A stretch of 64,000 nt of DNA, from NCBI RefSeq assembly GCF_011683915.1, contig NZ_JAAQPH010000007.1:124001-188000 (forward strand), in the 5' to 3' direction. Source of the DNA: Pelagibius litoralis. Lineage in GTDB: Bacteria; Pseudomonadota; Alphaproteobacteria; Kiloniellales; Kiloniellaceae. The notes beneath the pieces are model-generated. The model saw only the letters and a program-made list of their open reading frames with translations, made no database searches and had not been told where the DNA came from. The stretch's first letter is position 1. Every line of letters starts with the position of its first letter. Positions 19,011-27,043 of this stretch are shown piece after piece. The position numbers and the translations under genes were made by a program.

Positions 19011-19083
19011 GAACGTATCCCTGTTGTGCGGCTACGGCGTCCGGCAGGCCCCAAGGAGCGGAGCCTGCCATGTTTCACGGTGG

Positions 19084-20022
19084 TCAGGCGGCGACCAAGG
19101 GAGCGAGTGCATCGTTGATGCGCTGTGCCTGGGTTTCGTTGATGAGATCTCCGAGAATGCGTTGGAAGGGGCGATGCTGCGCGCCGGAAAGGATGTACTG
19201 CCAGCGGTAGGCCTTCAGAAAGCCGTTGCCGACAGCCTGCTGTTCGGACTCACTGAAGCGGCGGCCGCAGACTTTCAGGAAATAGCGGGTGTCTTCGGTC
19301 GCTTGGGCCTGCAGCAGGCCGTCTACCGCGCCGACAAGGTCGATGAATTCGTCCACCGCTTTGTCGCGCTGCTCGGCTGTCATCGCGGCGTCAATGCGGC
19401 GCAGCTCCAGTTCGTCCATGATCGCGTGTTGGCTTTCTTCTTTCCAATGGAACAGGAAAACGTCCTTGAACAGCGGTGAGAGGGTTTCGTCCGGCTCCAG
19501 GCTTTCGCGGTAGTGCAACTGGGTGAAAAGCTCGATATGAAGCGTCAGCATGAGGACGGCCCAGGTACTCATCCCGAGAACGGCTTGCGCCACGGCGTCG
19601 GGGTCGCCGGCCTGCTTGTAGCCCGCCGGCATCTGTTCACCGGCCAGAGTCTCGATCCGGCGGAACAGTTCCTGGTGCTTCAGCTCTTCATCGCTGAAAC
19701 GGATCAGAGCCTCCAATGCCGTCTGATCGCCCAGCGCATGGTCCCGGCTGATCTCCAAAACCTTGGCATTGATGAAACGCTCGACCAGGCCGAAGATGTA
19801 AGCATAGGTACGGCCCTGAACCTGACTGAGGAAACGCCTCTCGCCGGCCAACAGGAAAGCCAGATCATCGACGAGCGAGAGGCCCTGGGGCAGAAAAGTC
19901 TGTGTCATATCAAGCTTTCGTCCGCGAATAACGTCCTCGTCAATGTCCCAGCGCACGCGCTTCGAGGCTTCGATACAGCGGGCAAAGCGTGCCGTATCGG
20001 TATCTGCAGTTTGGTTTTGCAT
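19084..20022 (-). CDS. Putative ferritin-like diiron protein (AurF-like oxygenase candidate)
   Basis: The 312-residue, mostly helical protein carries two carboxylate/histidine iron motifs of ferritin-like diiron proteins: DEELKHQELFRRIE (ExxH, with a further Glu) at about residue 110-125 and HWKEESQHAIMDELE (EExxH) at about 195-210. A helix with HIELFTQLHYRE lies between them. This arrangement resembles diiron N-oxygenases such as AurF (PF11583), but I cannot confirm the subfamily. I chose the ATG at 20022 because GGAG lies six bases upstream; an ATG at 20034 lacks one. It sits 27 bases downstream of an alpha/beta hydrolase gene and 73 bases upstream of the serine hydrolase gene, all on the same strand, so an operon is likely. 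Confidence 0.65.
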   Translation of the reverse strand: MQNQTADTDTARFARCIEASKRVRWDIDEDVIRGRKLDMTQTFLPQGLSLVDDLAFLLAGERRFLSQVQGRTYAYIFGLVERFINAKVLEISRDHALGDQTALEALIRFSDEELKHQELFRRIETLAGEQMPAGYKQAGDPDAVAQAVLGMSTWAVLMLTLHIELFTQLHYRESLEPDETLSPLFKDVFLFHWKEESQHAIMDELELRRIDAAMTAEQRDKAVDEFIDLVGAVDGLLQAQATEDTRYFLKVCGRRFSESEQQAVGNGFLKAYRWQYILSGAQHRPFQRILGDLINETQAQRINDALAPLVAA

Positions 20023-20049
20023 GGTCGTCTCCATTCGGGAGTTGGTGGT

Positions 20050-20910
20050 TCATTGCGTCGGGCGGCAAAGCGCGCGCCGGAAAACTGCCCCGGATTTCTG
20101 ATTGGCGTTCAGGAAATTCAGGATGTGGCGGTTGACCGTCTCTGCGTGACTGATCGGGCCCATGTGCCCGGCGCCGGCGATGGTTTTGACTTCGCAGTTT
20201 GGCAGCGCGCCGGCGAGCAGCCGGGCAACCGCGGCGGTCGGCGCCGGTGCGAAGGCACCGCGAAGGATGAGTACCGGGAAATCCAGTCGCCGATAGGCTT
20301 CAAGGCAGGTCGGCTCCTCGATAAGGGCCCGGAAATCGAGCGGCGCCTTGGGCAGCCATTGGGTCAGGGCCGTCTGCAGAGAGGGCCGAAGCGCCGCCCA
20401 GGCGCCGTCGCCGCCCCAGTAGTCGACGAAGTGGCCGGCGGCGCTGCGATAGTCGCCGTTGGCCAGGCCCCGGACGGTTGCTTCGGCGACCGCGCTGATC
20501 TCGGCAAAGCTCCCGGCTTCCTCCGGTTCGGCCATCCTCAGCAGATGAAAGGCCGAGGGTTCGTAGAGTGTGAGGCTGCTCACCGCATGAGGCCGCTGCA
20601 AGGCGATGTGCAGGGCAACCCCGCCGCCGTAAGAGTGCCCGATCATATGGAACGGCACTGCTGTCGCGTCGATCAGCTCGAGGATCGGGCCCGCCTCGTC
20701 GGCCAGACTGAAGGCGTGATCGCCGCTCCAGCCCGCGTTGCCGGCGGCACCGTAGAAGGCCGGGGTAAGCAGATGAAGGGGTGGCTCCAGGTTTTCCGCC
20801 AAGGGGCGCCACTGGCGGCCGTCAGCGCCGGAACAATGCAGCGCAAGGACGGGCTGCAGCAGATCGTTGCCGGTTCGCGGGAACGAGATGGTGTTACTTT
20901 GGGTGGTCAC
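20050..20910 (-). CDS. Alpha/beta hydrolase
   Basis: This is a 286-residue soluble alpha/beta hydrolase. The nucleophile elbow is GHSYGG with Ser at about residue 94. The oxyanion region is LHCSGADGRQW near residue 24, and the catalytic His is in GAGHMGPISH near 250. The expected acidic residue in ILRGAFAPAPT is not obvious at the usual place (an Asp or Glu often follows RG), so the triad may use a different acid or be altered. It is the first gene of the minus-strand run that ends with the cysteine synthase fusion. It is divergent from the first LuxR-hydrolase gene across a 160-base gap with two quasi-palindromes. Confidence 0.85.
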   Translation of the reverse strand: MTTQSNTISFPRTGNDLLQPVLALHCSGADGRQWRPLAENLEPPLHLLTPAFYGAAGNAGWSGDHAFSLADEAGPILELIDATAVPFHMIGHSYGGGVALHIALQRPHAVSSLTLYEPSAFHLLRMAEPEEAGSFAEISAVAEATVRGLANGDYRSAAGHFVDYWGGDGAWAALRPSLQTALTQWLPKAPLDFRALIEEPTCLEAYRRLDFPVLILRGAFAPAPTAAVARLLAGALPNCEVKTIAGAGHMGPISHAETVNRHILNFLNANQKSGAVFRRALCRPTQ

Positions 20911-20975
20911 TCAGCAGGCGCTTTCGTCGGCATGTCGGCGGCCCAGGTATCGCCCGGCGGCGGCCCGGTGAAAAT

Positions 20976-21034
20976 CGGGCAACTGTCCCGATTCCGGCTG
21001 TTTCCAGACGATTTGTTATGAGACAGTTGTCCCG
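20976..21034. promoter_or_regulatory. Two quasi-palindromes in the divergent promoter region, candidate operators
   Basis: Site 1 (20976-20990) reads CGGGCAACTGTCCCG and site 2 (21020-21034) reads GAGACAGTTGTCCCG. Each is an imperfect palindrome around a GGGACA/TGTCCC-like half-site. The cores CGGGCAACTGTC and GACAGTTG are also inverted relative to each other. They lie between the alpha/beta hydrolase gene and the first LuxR-hydrolase gene. This is the place expected for binding by the adjacent LuxR-type proteins, though that is inference. Confidence 0.4.
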
Positions 21035-21070
21035 ACTTGCCCGACGTCGCCGCGTTTTGAGCAGAGAACT

Positions 21071-22135
21071 GTGAATCAGCGCATCAGATACACGCGTTCG
21101 CCGGATGGAACGGCTTTGGCCTGGGCCAGCGCCGGGGACGGCCCTCCCTTGGTCAAAACATCCAATTGGCTGACCCATCTGGAGTATGATCTGGAGAGTC
21201 CGGTCTGGTCCCACTGGGTGCGTTTTTTCGCCGAACACTTCCGTTTTGTCCGCTACGACGAGCGCGGTTGTGGCCTGACCGATCGCACTGTTGCAGATCT
21301 GTCTTTCGATCGCTGGGTCGAGGACCTGGAGACCGTGATCGATGCCGCCGGGATTGACGAACCGGTTGCTTTGCTCGGTATGTCGCAGGGGGCGGCCACA
21401 GCTTTGGCATTTGCTGCCAAATACCCAGAGAAGGTATCGAGGGTCATCATCTATGGCGGCTATGCGCAAGGCTGGCGTGCCCGTGGCGATCCGGAGGGAG
21501 CTAAGTTCTACGAAGCTATTGTCGAAGTCACATCGCAAGGCTGGGCGCTGGAAAACCCGGTTTTTCGCGAACTCTTCACCAAGCGTTTCATTCCGAACGG
21601 CAGCGAAGAACAGATTGCCTGGTTCAACAACCTCTGCCGAAAGACGGTCACGGCGGATATGGCTGCCCGGCTGTTGGCCGCCCGCGCCGATGTCGACATC
21701 ACTTCCCTGCTTGACCGGGTCGCCGCCCCGGTTGTTCTGCTTCACCCTGTCGGTGATGAAGTGGTGCCTTTTGCGCAAGGACGAAGCCTGGCAAGCAAAC
21801 TGGCGGATGCCGAGTTTGTGGGCTTGGAATCCCGAAACCATATCGTCCTGAAGCACGAACCGGCCTGGACCCGCTTGAAGGAAGCCGTGCTGGATTTCAT
21901 GGGAGAGGCGTTGGCAAGCCGAGATGGTACCTTGTCGGATATGAAGGGTCTTTCGCCGCGCGAGCGCCAGATCCTGGCGCTGATCTGCGAGGCCAAGTCC
22001 AACCCGGAGATCGCCGGTGTGCTCGGACTGTCTGAGCGCACTGTGCGCAATCATGCCTCCAACCTATTCAAGAAGTTGGGTGTTAAATCCCGCGCCGAGG
22101 CGATCCTCTACCTGTACGCCGCGCGGCGTCGCTGA
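21071..22135 (+). CDS. Alpha/beta hydrolase fused to a C-terminal LuxR-type HTH regulator, copy 1
   Basis: Residues 1 to about 275 form an alpha/beta hydrolase with nucleophile Ser105 in GMSQG, an acid in GDEVVPF and a His in SRNHIVL. About the last 65 residues form a LuxR-type helix-turn-helix, from LSPRERQILALICEAKSNPEIA to SERTVRNHASNLFKKLGV. The result looks like a one-component regulator that senses, and perhaps hydrolyses, a small molecule. The start is GTG at 21071. The gene is divergent from the hydrolase/diiron operon and is followed by a close paralogue in the same direction. The ligand is unknown. Confidence 0.88.
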   Translation: MNQRIRYTRSPDGTALAWASAGDGPPLVKTSNWLTHLEYDLESPVWSHWVRFFAEHFRFVRYDERGCGLTDRTVADLSFDRWVEDLETVIDAAGIDEPVALLGMSQGAATALAFAAKYPEKVSRVIIYGGYAQGWRARGDPEGAKFYEAIVEVTSQGWALENPVFRELFTKRFIPNGSEEQIAWFNNLCRKTVTADMAARLLAARADVDITSLLDRVAAPVVLLHPVGDEVVPFAQGRSLASKLADAEFVGLESRNHIVLKHEPAWTRLKEAVLDFMGEALASRDGTLSDMKGLSPRERQILALICEAKSNPEIAGVLGLSERTVRNHASNLFKKLGVKSRAEAILYLYAARRR

Positions 22136-22327
22136 GAGCCCTGTATTGACTCAGCCCCTCATGCCGTGCTGCGGATTTACCCCTCTCGGGTTAATCCCAA
22201 GGGGCTTCGCCTGATCCCATTGGCTCTTTTCCTGCCAGCCGATCTGTGAGATAGGTTGCATCGCAAAGTTGCCGCTTGCTTGAGAGAGGGGGAGTGCGTC
22301 TCCGGCTCTCTTCGAAGGAGTTCAGCA

Positions 22328-23389
22328 GTGGCACAGCGAATCCGCTTCGCACGCTCAAGAGACGGGACAGCGCTGGGTTGGGCCAGTTGCGGCGAGGGAC
22401 CGCCGATGGTCAAGACCGCCAACTGTCCGACCCATCTGGAAATGGATCCGCAAAGCCCGGTGTGGTCGCACTGGTTGCGCTTCTTCGGCGATCACTTTCA
22501 CTTTGTGCGTTACGATGAAAGGGGTTGCGGCCTTTCCGACCGCGAGGTGGATGATCTTTCCTTCGACCGCTGGGTCGAGGACCTTGAGGCGGTGATCGAC
22601 GCCGCCGGCATCGATGGCCCCATGACCCTTCTGGGCGTGTCGAAAGGCGCGGCAACGGCGATTGCCTTTGCGAACAAGTATCCTGAGCGCGTTTCGCGTA
22701 TCATCATCTATGCTGGCGACGCCCAGGGCTGGGCGGCCAGAGGCGATCTGCGCGGTGCGCAGCTCTATCAGTCCATTTCCGATCTCGTGGCCTTGGGTTG
22801 GGGACTCGAGAATCCCGTGTTTCGCGAACTGATCACCAAGCGCTACATCCCGAACGGTAATGAAGAACAGATCGGTTGGTACAACGATCTCTGTCTTCGC
22901 ACCATGTCCGCCGCAATGGTGGCGCGGCTCTTAAAAGCGCGTGAGGATGTGGACGTGCGTGCCTTGCTTGGCTGCGTTGCTGTTCCGGCCCTGGTGATGC
23001 ACTCCAACATGGACGAGGTGATCCCCTTCGAAGAGGGGCGCCTTCTGGCCAGCGGCCTCCCCGACGCGGAGTTCGTTGAATTGCAGTCGCGCAATCATAT
23101 CATCTTGCAGCAGGAACCGGCCTGGATACGTTTTAAGGAGGCGGTGCTCGATTTCATGGACCGGACCCCGGCTGCCGGTGGCAGCGAGACTGCCTTGGCT
23201 CGCCTTTCGCGGCGCGAGCGTGAGGTCGTCGGTTTGATCGGTGAAGCCAAGTCCAATCCGGAGATCGCCAGCGAACTTGGACTGTCGGAGCGCACCGTGC
23301 GCAATCATGCCTCCAACCTGTTCCGCAAGCTGGGGGTCAAGTCGCGGGCAGAGGCGATCCTCCATCTCCACGGTGCGGTGCGGCGCTAG
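22328..23389 (+). CDS. Alpha/beta hydrolase fused to a C-terminal LuxR-type HTH regulator, copy 2
   Basis: This is a tandem paralogue of the upstream gene with the same domain order and almost the same length (353 against 354 residues). The nucleophile Ser105 sits in GVSKG rather than GMSQG. The acid (MDEVIPF) and His (SRNHIIL) are kept, and the HTH ends SERTVRNHASNLFRKLGV. I chose the GTG at 22328 because AAGGAG lies about eight bases upstream and the product then aligns with copy 1 from its first residue. The frame is open to 22256. Conservation is strongest in the HTH and around the triad, and the lid region (residues 125-200) has diverged, which suggests different ligands. Its stop interlocks with the convergent exonuclease stop in a CTAG. 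Confidence 0.88.
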   Translation: MAQRIRFARSRDGTALGWASCGEGPPMVKTANCPTHLEMDPQSPVWSHWLRFFGDHFHFVRYDERGCGLSDREVDDLSFDRWVEDLEAVIDAAGIDGPMTLLGVSKGAATAIAFANKYPERVSRIIIYAGDAQGWAARGDLRGAQLYQSISDLVALGWGLENPVFRELITKRYIPNGNEEQIGWYNDLCLRTMSAAMVARLLKAREDVDVRALLGCVAVPALVMHSNMDEVIPFEEGRLLASGLPDAEFVELQSRNHIILQQEPAWIRFKEAVLDFMDRTPAAGGSETALARLSRREREVVGLIGEAKSNPEIASELGLSERTVRNHASNLFRKLGVKSRAEAILHLHGAVRR

Positions 23390-23976
23390 TCTGCGGACGC
23401 CTTCATACGGATGAACGTTTTCAGCAGGTTGGCGTAGCCGCGGGCATCGTCGATTGAGAGGTGGCTGTGGGGCACATGGCCCAGCCATTCCGGCTCATAG
23501 CGGTCGTGATCGCACTCCCAGAGTGGCCGGTCCAATTTGGCCGCGACGAAGGACTGCAGGCAGAGCCCGGCGGTGTAGAACAGGCGTTCGCCATCCCAGG
23601 GGCCCTTCAACATGCGGATGCCGGTACAGCGTCTGAGATAGAAATCGATCCAGGCGCCATCGAAGGCAAGCGGATGGGCCACGAAGATCGGCGCACCGGG
23701 CAGGCCGCGCACCCAGGCGGCGTAACGCTGCATCACCGCGTCAGGTTGTTCCGGGTTCTGCGTCGCGGCGGCCCAGGCCTCCGGAAAGCCCTGGAACCAA
23801 CGGATCGTGATCGGATCTTCGCCGGCGCCGGGCAGGGTCTCCAAAACCGCTTCGAAGCTTTCGATCTCCTCTCCCCCGGCATCGACGGCGACCGAGGCGA
23901 AGGCCAGCATGGAATGCTCCCCCGGCGTCGGGCCGTTTACTTCGATATCGGTGACGACGTAGACGGGATCGATCAC
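23386..23976 (-). CDS. DnaQ-like 3'-5' exonuclease
   Basis: This is a 196-residue protein of the DEDD exonuclease superfamily. The motifs are VVTDIEVNG (Exo I, D-x-E), VAHPLAFDGAW (Exo II Asp) and HSHLSIDDARGYA (Exo III, H-x(4)-D, DEDDh type). It probably trims DNA or RNA 3' ends in the cytoplasm. The start is GTG at 23976, overlapping the sulfotransferase stop as GTGA, so it is coupled to that gene. The functional link between the two is not clear. Confidence 0.85.
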   Translation of the reverse strand: MIDPVYVVTDIEVNGPTPGEHSMLAFASVAVDAGGEEIESFEAVLETLPGAGEDPITIRWFQGFPEAWAAATQNPEQPDAVMQRYAAWVRGLPGAPIFVAHPLAFDGAWIDFYLRRCTGIRMLKGPWDGERLFYTAGLCLQSFVAAKLDRPLWECDHDRYEPEWLGHVPHSHLSIDDARGYANLLKTFIRMKASAD

Positions 23977-24878
23977 GCCTCGTAGCCTGCCGCGGCCAGG
24001 GCTTCGCCGGCCACGTCGCGGTAGAGGGTGTCACATTCCTCGTCGAAGTGGTTCTTCCAGTCGCCGGCGATGCCTTTGCGCAGGAACGATTTGGCGTCCG
24101 TCTCGCCGGGGTTGCGCCCGCCGGAGAGTGCCTGGAAGCTGTTGCGGCGGACCACCTCTGCGATGGTCGCCTCCGAGGTATCGCAGCCGAGCCAGTCGAA
24201 CAGCGCGGTCATCTCCCGCGCCGTGTCTTCCAGCATCCTCTCATACTGGAGCGAGAAGTGGCGGCCCGGATAATCGGCGGCGTCCTTTTGGAACTTGGCC
24301 GCGGTGTCGCGCCAGGTCGCGGCGTGGCCTTTGATGCGTCCCAGGAAGTCGGCGCGGTTTTCCGCCGCCAGGGGTTCGCGCTCCGGATAGAGGTGGAACC
24401 AGAGCGAGACATAGCAGTCGCGCCCGTCCCGGATGGTGGAGATGATTCTGGCCTCCGGCAGGATGGCCCGCCAGGAGACGAGGTCGCGTTTGTAGTCCGG
24501 GTCTTTGTCGCCGATCCAGCGCAGAGCATCCGCTTTGCCCGCCGCTGCGGCGCCGGTCTGAACCGCCGAAAGCCGGTCGAGAAAGAAGTACTGCATGGCC
24601 GCCAGCAACTGCTCCCGCCCGAGCGGATCGTAGACCGCCTGTTCCTTGTAAATCTTCTGATTGGTCTTGGTCAGGACGGTGTTGTACTCGCGGATTGCGG
24701 GCGTCAGGTGGGTCAGCAGAACGTTCAGCTTGCTCTCACCACCACAGGCGACCTCCGGGTGACTGTTCAGCAGCCGTTGCAGCCAGGTGGTCCCGGATTT
24801 GGTCACCCCGGTCACGACGAACACGCCGACTTCGTTGAGGAGGGAGCGAAGCTCCCCGGCACCTGACAACAGTTTCAT
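23973..24878 (-). CDS. Sulfotransferase family protein
   Basis: This is a 301-residue PAPS-dependent sulfotransferase. The 5'-phosphosulfate loop is TKSGTTWLQRLLNSHP near residue 25-40. The 3'-phosphate-binding stretch is STIRDGRDCYVS near 145, and the C-terminal region with RKGIAGDWKNHF is also typical. It transfers sulfate from PAPS to a hydroxyl or amine of an unknown acceptor. I chose the ATG at 24878 because AGGGG lies eight bases upstream; an ATG at 24920 adds 14 charged residues. It is coupled to the downstream exonuclease gene by a GTGA overlap. No PAPS synthesis gene is near. Confidence 0.87.
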   Translation of the reverse strand: MKLLSGAGELRSLLNEVGVFVVTGVTKSGTTWLQRLLNSHPEVACGGESKLNVLLTHLTPAIREYNTVLTKTNQKIYKEQAVYDPLGREQLLAAMQYFFLDRLSAVQTGAAAAGKADALRWIGDKDPDYKRDLVSWRAILPEARIISTIRDGRDCYVSLWFHLYPEREPLAAENRADFLGRIKGHAATWRDTAAKFQKDAADYPGRHFSLQYERMLEDTAREMTALFDWLGCDTSEATIAEVVRRNSFQALSGGRNPGETDAKSFLRKGIAGDWKNHFDEECDTLYRDVAGEALAAAGYEA

Positions 24879-25388
24879 GTCTTTTTCCCCTGCGGCCGGA
24901 TTGCGCCTGCGCTCCTGCATATCGACCGAGACGGCGGATGTCCACCGGTCAACCGCGGTTTGGCGCGAGGTTGAAAGGCGCTGAGGGCTGGTAGGCGATG
25001 ATTTGCACAGAGTTTCGTGTGAAACATGGTCTCGGGCTGGCTTTGCGCTGCCGGTATGTTTTTTGGCCCTCTGGGCAAGTCACGCACCCATTCCGAAGGT
25101 TCGTTGCGATTCAAAAAGCTCGATGATGCTCCGGCTCGGTGAAGGTTCCGCCGGTGCCGTAGGGTGGGCTTTCTGGCAAAAGGGCTTGAATCAGAGCCGC
25201 GCGCCAGTCATTAAAGACGCATGCCGTAAAAATCTGTGCCGCGCTGTCGTGACCGACGGGCGCGGCTGCGGCGTCAGGAGATTGGGGGCGTTGTTCAGCG
25301 GGTGGAACCCGGCAGCACGTGCCCCACGGTGGGTGATTTGGTACGCGGTCCCTCAAAGACCGCTGGGCAGACAGGGGAATTCCATCAC
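24879..25388. other. Intergenic region between the sulfotransferase and pntAA genes
   Basis: This stretch of about 510 bases separates divergent genes. Open frames in it are short and unlike any family I recognise. The end nearest pntAA holds a hairpin, listed separately. No RNA gene or repeat was recognised. Confidence 0.5.
25345..25363 (+). promoter_or_regulatory. Leader hairpin before pntAA
   Basis: GCGGTC and GACCGC pair perfectly around a seven-base loop, 25 bases before the pntAA start codon. No T-run follows. It may stabilise or control the pnt transcript leader. Confidence 0.3.
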
Positions 25389-26612
25389 ATGAAGATCGCG
25401 ATACCCAGGGAGCAGCGCCCCGATGAGGCGCGGGTTGCCGCCTCGCCGGAGACCGTGAAGAAGCTGATTAACCTGGGTTTTGAGGTCTCGGTTGAGACCG
25501 GCGCGGGCCTGGGCGCAGCGATTACCGATGAAGCTTATAGTGCCGCCGGCGCGACGATCACGCCGGATGCCACCGTCGCTTTCGGCGAGGCCGACGTGAT
25601 CGCCAAGGTCCGCCGCCCGCTGCCCGACGAGATGAAGGGCCTGAAATCGGGCGCTTTGCTGATTTCCATCGTCGATCCCTTTCGCGCCGGCGACGAACTG
25701 AAACCGCTGCAGGATGCAGGCATTACGGCTTTTGCCATGGACCTGATCCCCCGCATTACACGGGCCCAGTCCATGGACGTGCTGTCGTCGCAGTCCAACC
25801 TGGCCGGCTACAAGGCGGTGCTGGACGGCGCCTCGGTCTACGGTTCGGCCTTTCCGATGATGATGACGGCGGCCGGTACCGTGCCGCCGGCCAAGGTTCT
25901 GGTGATGGGCGCCGGTGTCGCCGGCCTGCAGGCCATCGCCACGGCCAAGCGCCTGGGTGCCGTTGTCTCGGCAACCGATGTGCGCCCGGCGGCCAAGGAA
26001 CAGGTGGAAAGCCTTGGCGGCACCTTCGTGGCGGTCGAGGACGAGGAGTTCAAGCAGGCCGAGACATCAGGCGGCTACGCCAAGGAAATGAGCCTGGAAT
26101 ACCAGAAGAAACAGGCGGAACTGATCGCCGCGACCATCAAGAAGATGGACATGGTGATCACCACCGCGCTGATTCCCGGGCGTCCGGCGCCCAAGCTGGT
26201 TTCGGCGGAGATGGTCGCCTCCATGAAGCCCGGCTCGGTGATCGTCGATCTGGCGGTGGAGACCGGCGGCAACTGCGAATTGTCGGAACCCGGCCAGGTG
26301 GTTGAGAAGGATGGCGTAAAGATCGTCGGTTATACCAACGTGCCGGCACGGCTGGCCGCCGATGCCTCGGCGCTCTACGCCCGTAATCTCTACAACTTCG
26401 TCGAACTGCTGGTGGACAAGGAAGCCAAGGCCCTGGCCATCGACTGGGAAGACCAGATCGTTGCCGATACCTGCATCGTTCGCGACGGCAAGCTGGTGCA
26501 TCCGGCGCTGGCCCCCAAGGAAGCAGCACCACCGGAGCCTGAGCCTGAACCGGAGGCGGCCGAGCAGGCTGAAAGCGAGCCCAAATCCAACGGCGACGAG
26601 CAGGGAGGCTGA
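25389..26612 (+). CDS. pntAA: NAD(P) transhydrogenase subunit alpha part 1 (PntAA)
   Basis: This is the NAD(H)-binding domain I of the proton-translocating transhydrogenase, a peripheral protein on the cytoplasmic face. It begins [20 protein letters not shown], as in the alanine dehydrogenase/PNT family. The Rossmann motif is [20 protein letters not shown] with ATDVRP after it, and the mobile loop region is GYAKEMS. The product has 407 residues and ends in a Glu/Pro-rich tail. The transmembrane part is a separate gene, the split arrangement known from Rhodospirillum rubrum. The ATG at 25389 has GGGGA about ten bases upstream; the longer open frame before it is not conserved. pntAB follows after five bases. 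Confidence 0.95.
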   Translation: MKIAIPREQRPDEARVAASPETVKKLINLGFEVSVETGAGLGAAITDEAYSAAGATITPDATVAFGEADVIAKVRRPLPDEMKGLKSGALLISIVDPFRAGDELKPLQDAGITAFAMDLIPRITRAQSMDVLSSQSNLAGYKAVLDGASVYGSAFPMMMTAAGTVPPAKVLVMGAGVAGLQAIATAKRLGAVVSATDVRPAAKEQVESLGGTFVAVEDEEFKQAETSGGYAKEMSLEYQKKQAELIAATIKKMDMVITTALIPGRPAPKLVSAEMVASMKPGSVIVDLAVETGGNCELSEPGQVVEKDGVKIVGYTNVPARLAADASALYARNLYNFVELLVDKEAKALAIDWEDQIVADTCIVRDGKLVHPALAPKEAAPPEPEPEPEAAEQAESEPKSNGDEQGG

Positions 26613-26617
26613 CGGTC

Positions 26618-27028
26618 ATGGCAAGCGAGACCTTCGCGGAACGCGCAACCGAGATCGCCAACGAGGCCAGCGAACTGGCCAAGGAAGTTGCTTCCTTGGC
26701 GGTCGAGGCAAGCCGGCTGAGCGCCGAGGCCGCGGGCCAGAGTGGAGATTCGACCCTGGTGGTCGGACTGACGGTCTTCGTACTGGCCGTTTTCGTCGGC
26801 TATCACGTGGTCTGGCGGGTCACGCCGGCCCTGCACTCGCCCTTGATGGCGGTCACCAACGCGATCTCGTCGGTGATCATCGTCGGCGCCCTGATCGCCG
26901 CCGGTCCGGCGGGCTTCGGTTTCAGCGAGGTCATGGGCTTCCTGGCGGTGATCCTGGCCTCGGTGAATATCTTCGGTGGCTTTATCGTCACCCAGCGCAT
27001 GCTGTCCATGTTCAAGAAAAAGAAGTAA
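26618..27028 (+). CDS. pntAB: NAD(P) transhydrogenase subunit alpha part 2 (PntAB)
   Basis: This is a small membrane subunit of the transhydrogenase, part of proton channel domain II. In 136 residues it has an amphipathic N-terminal helix of about 40 residues and then three or four hydrophobic segments ([51 protein letters not shown]). It ends in the basic tail MFKKKK. GGGAGG lies about nine bases upstream of the ATG. It is the middle gene of the three-gene operon and acts only together with PntAA and PntB. Confidence 0.95.
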   Translation: MASETFAERATEIANEASELAKEVASLAVEASRLSAEAAGQSGDSTLVVGLTVFVLAVFVGYHVVWRVTPALHSPLMAVTNAISSVIIVGALIAAGPAGFGFSEVMGFLAVILASVNIFGGFIVTQRMLSMFKKKK

Positions 27029-27043
27029 GGGGGCTGGACAATC

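Noticed and set aside
25003-25392. Open frame of 129 codons before pntAA
   Set aside because: It overlaps the pntAA start, shows no family features, and has codon use unlike the neighbouring genes.
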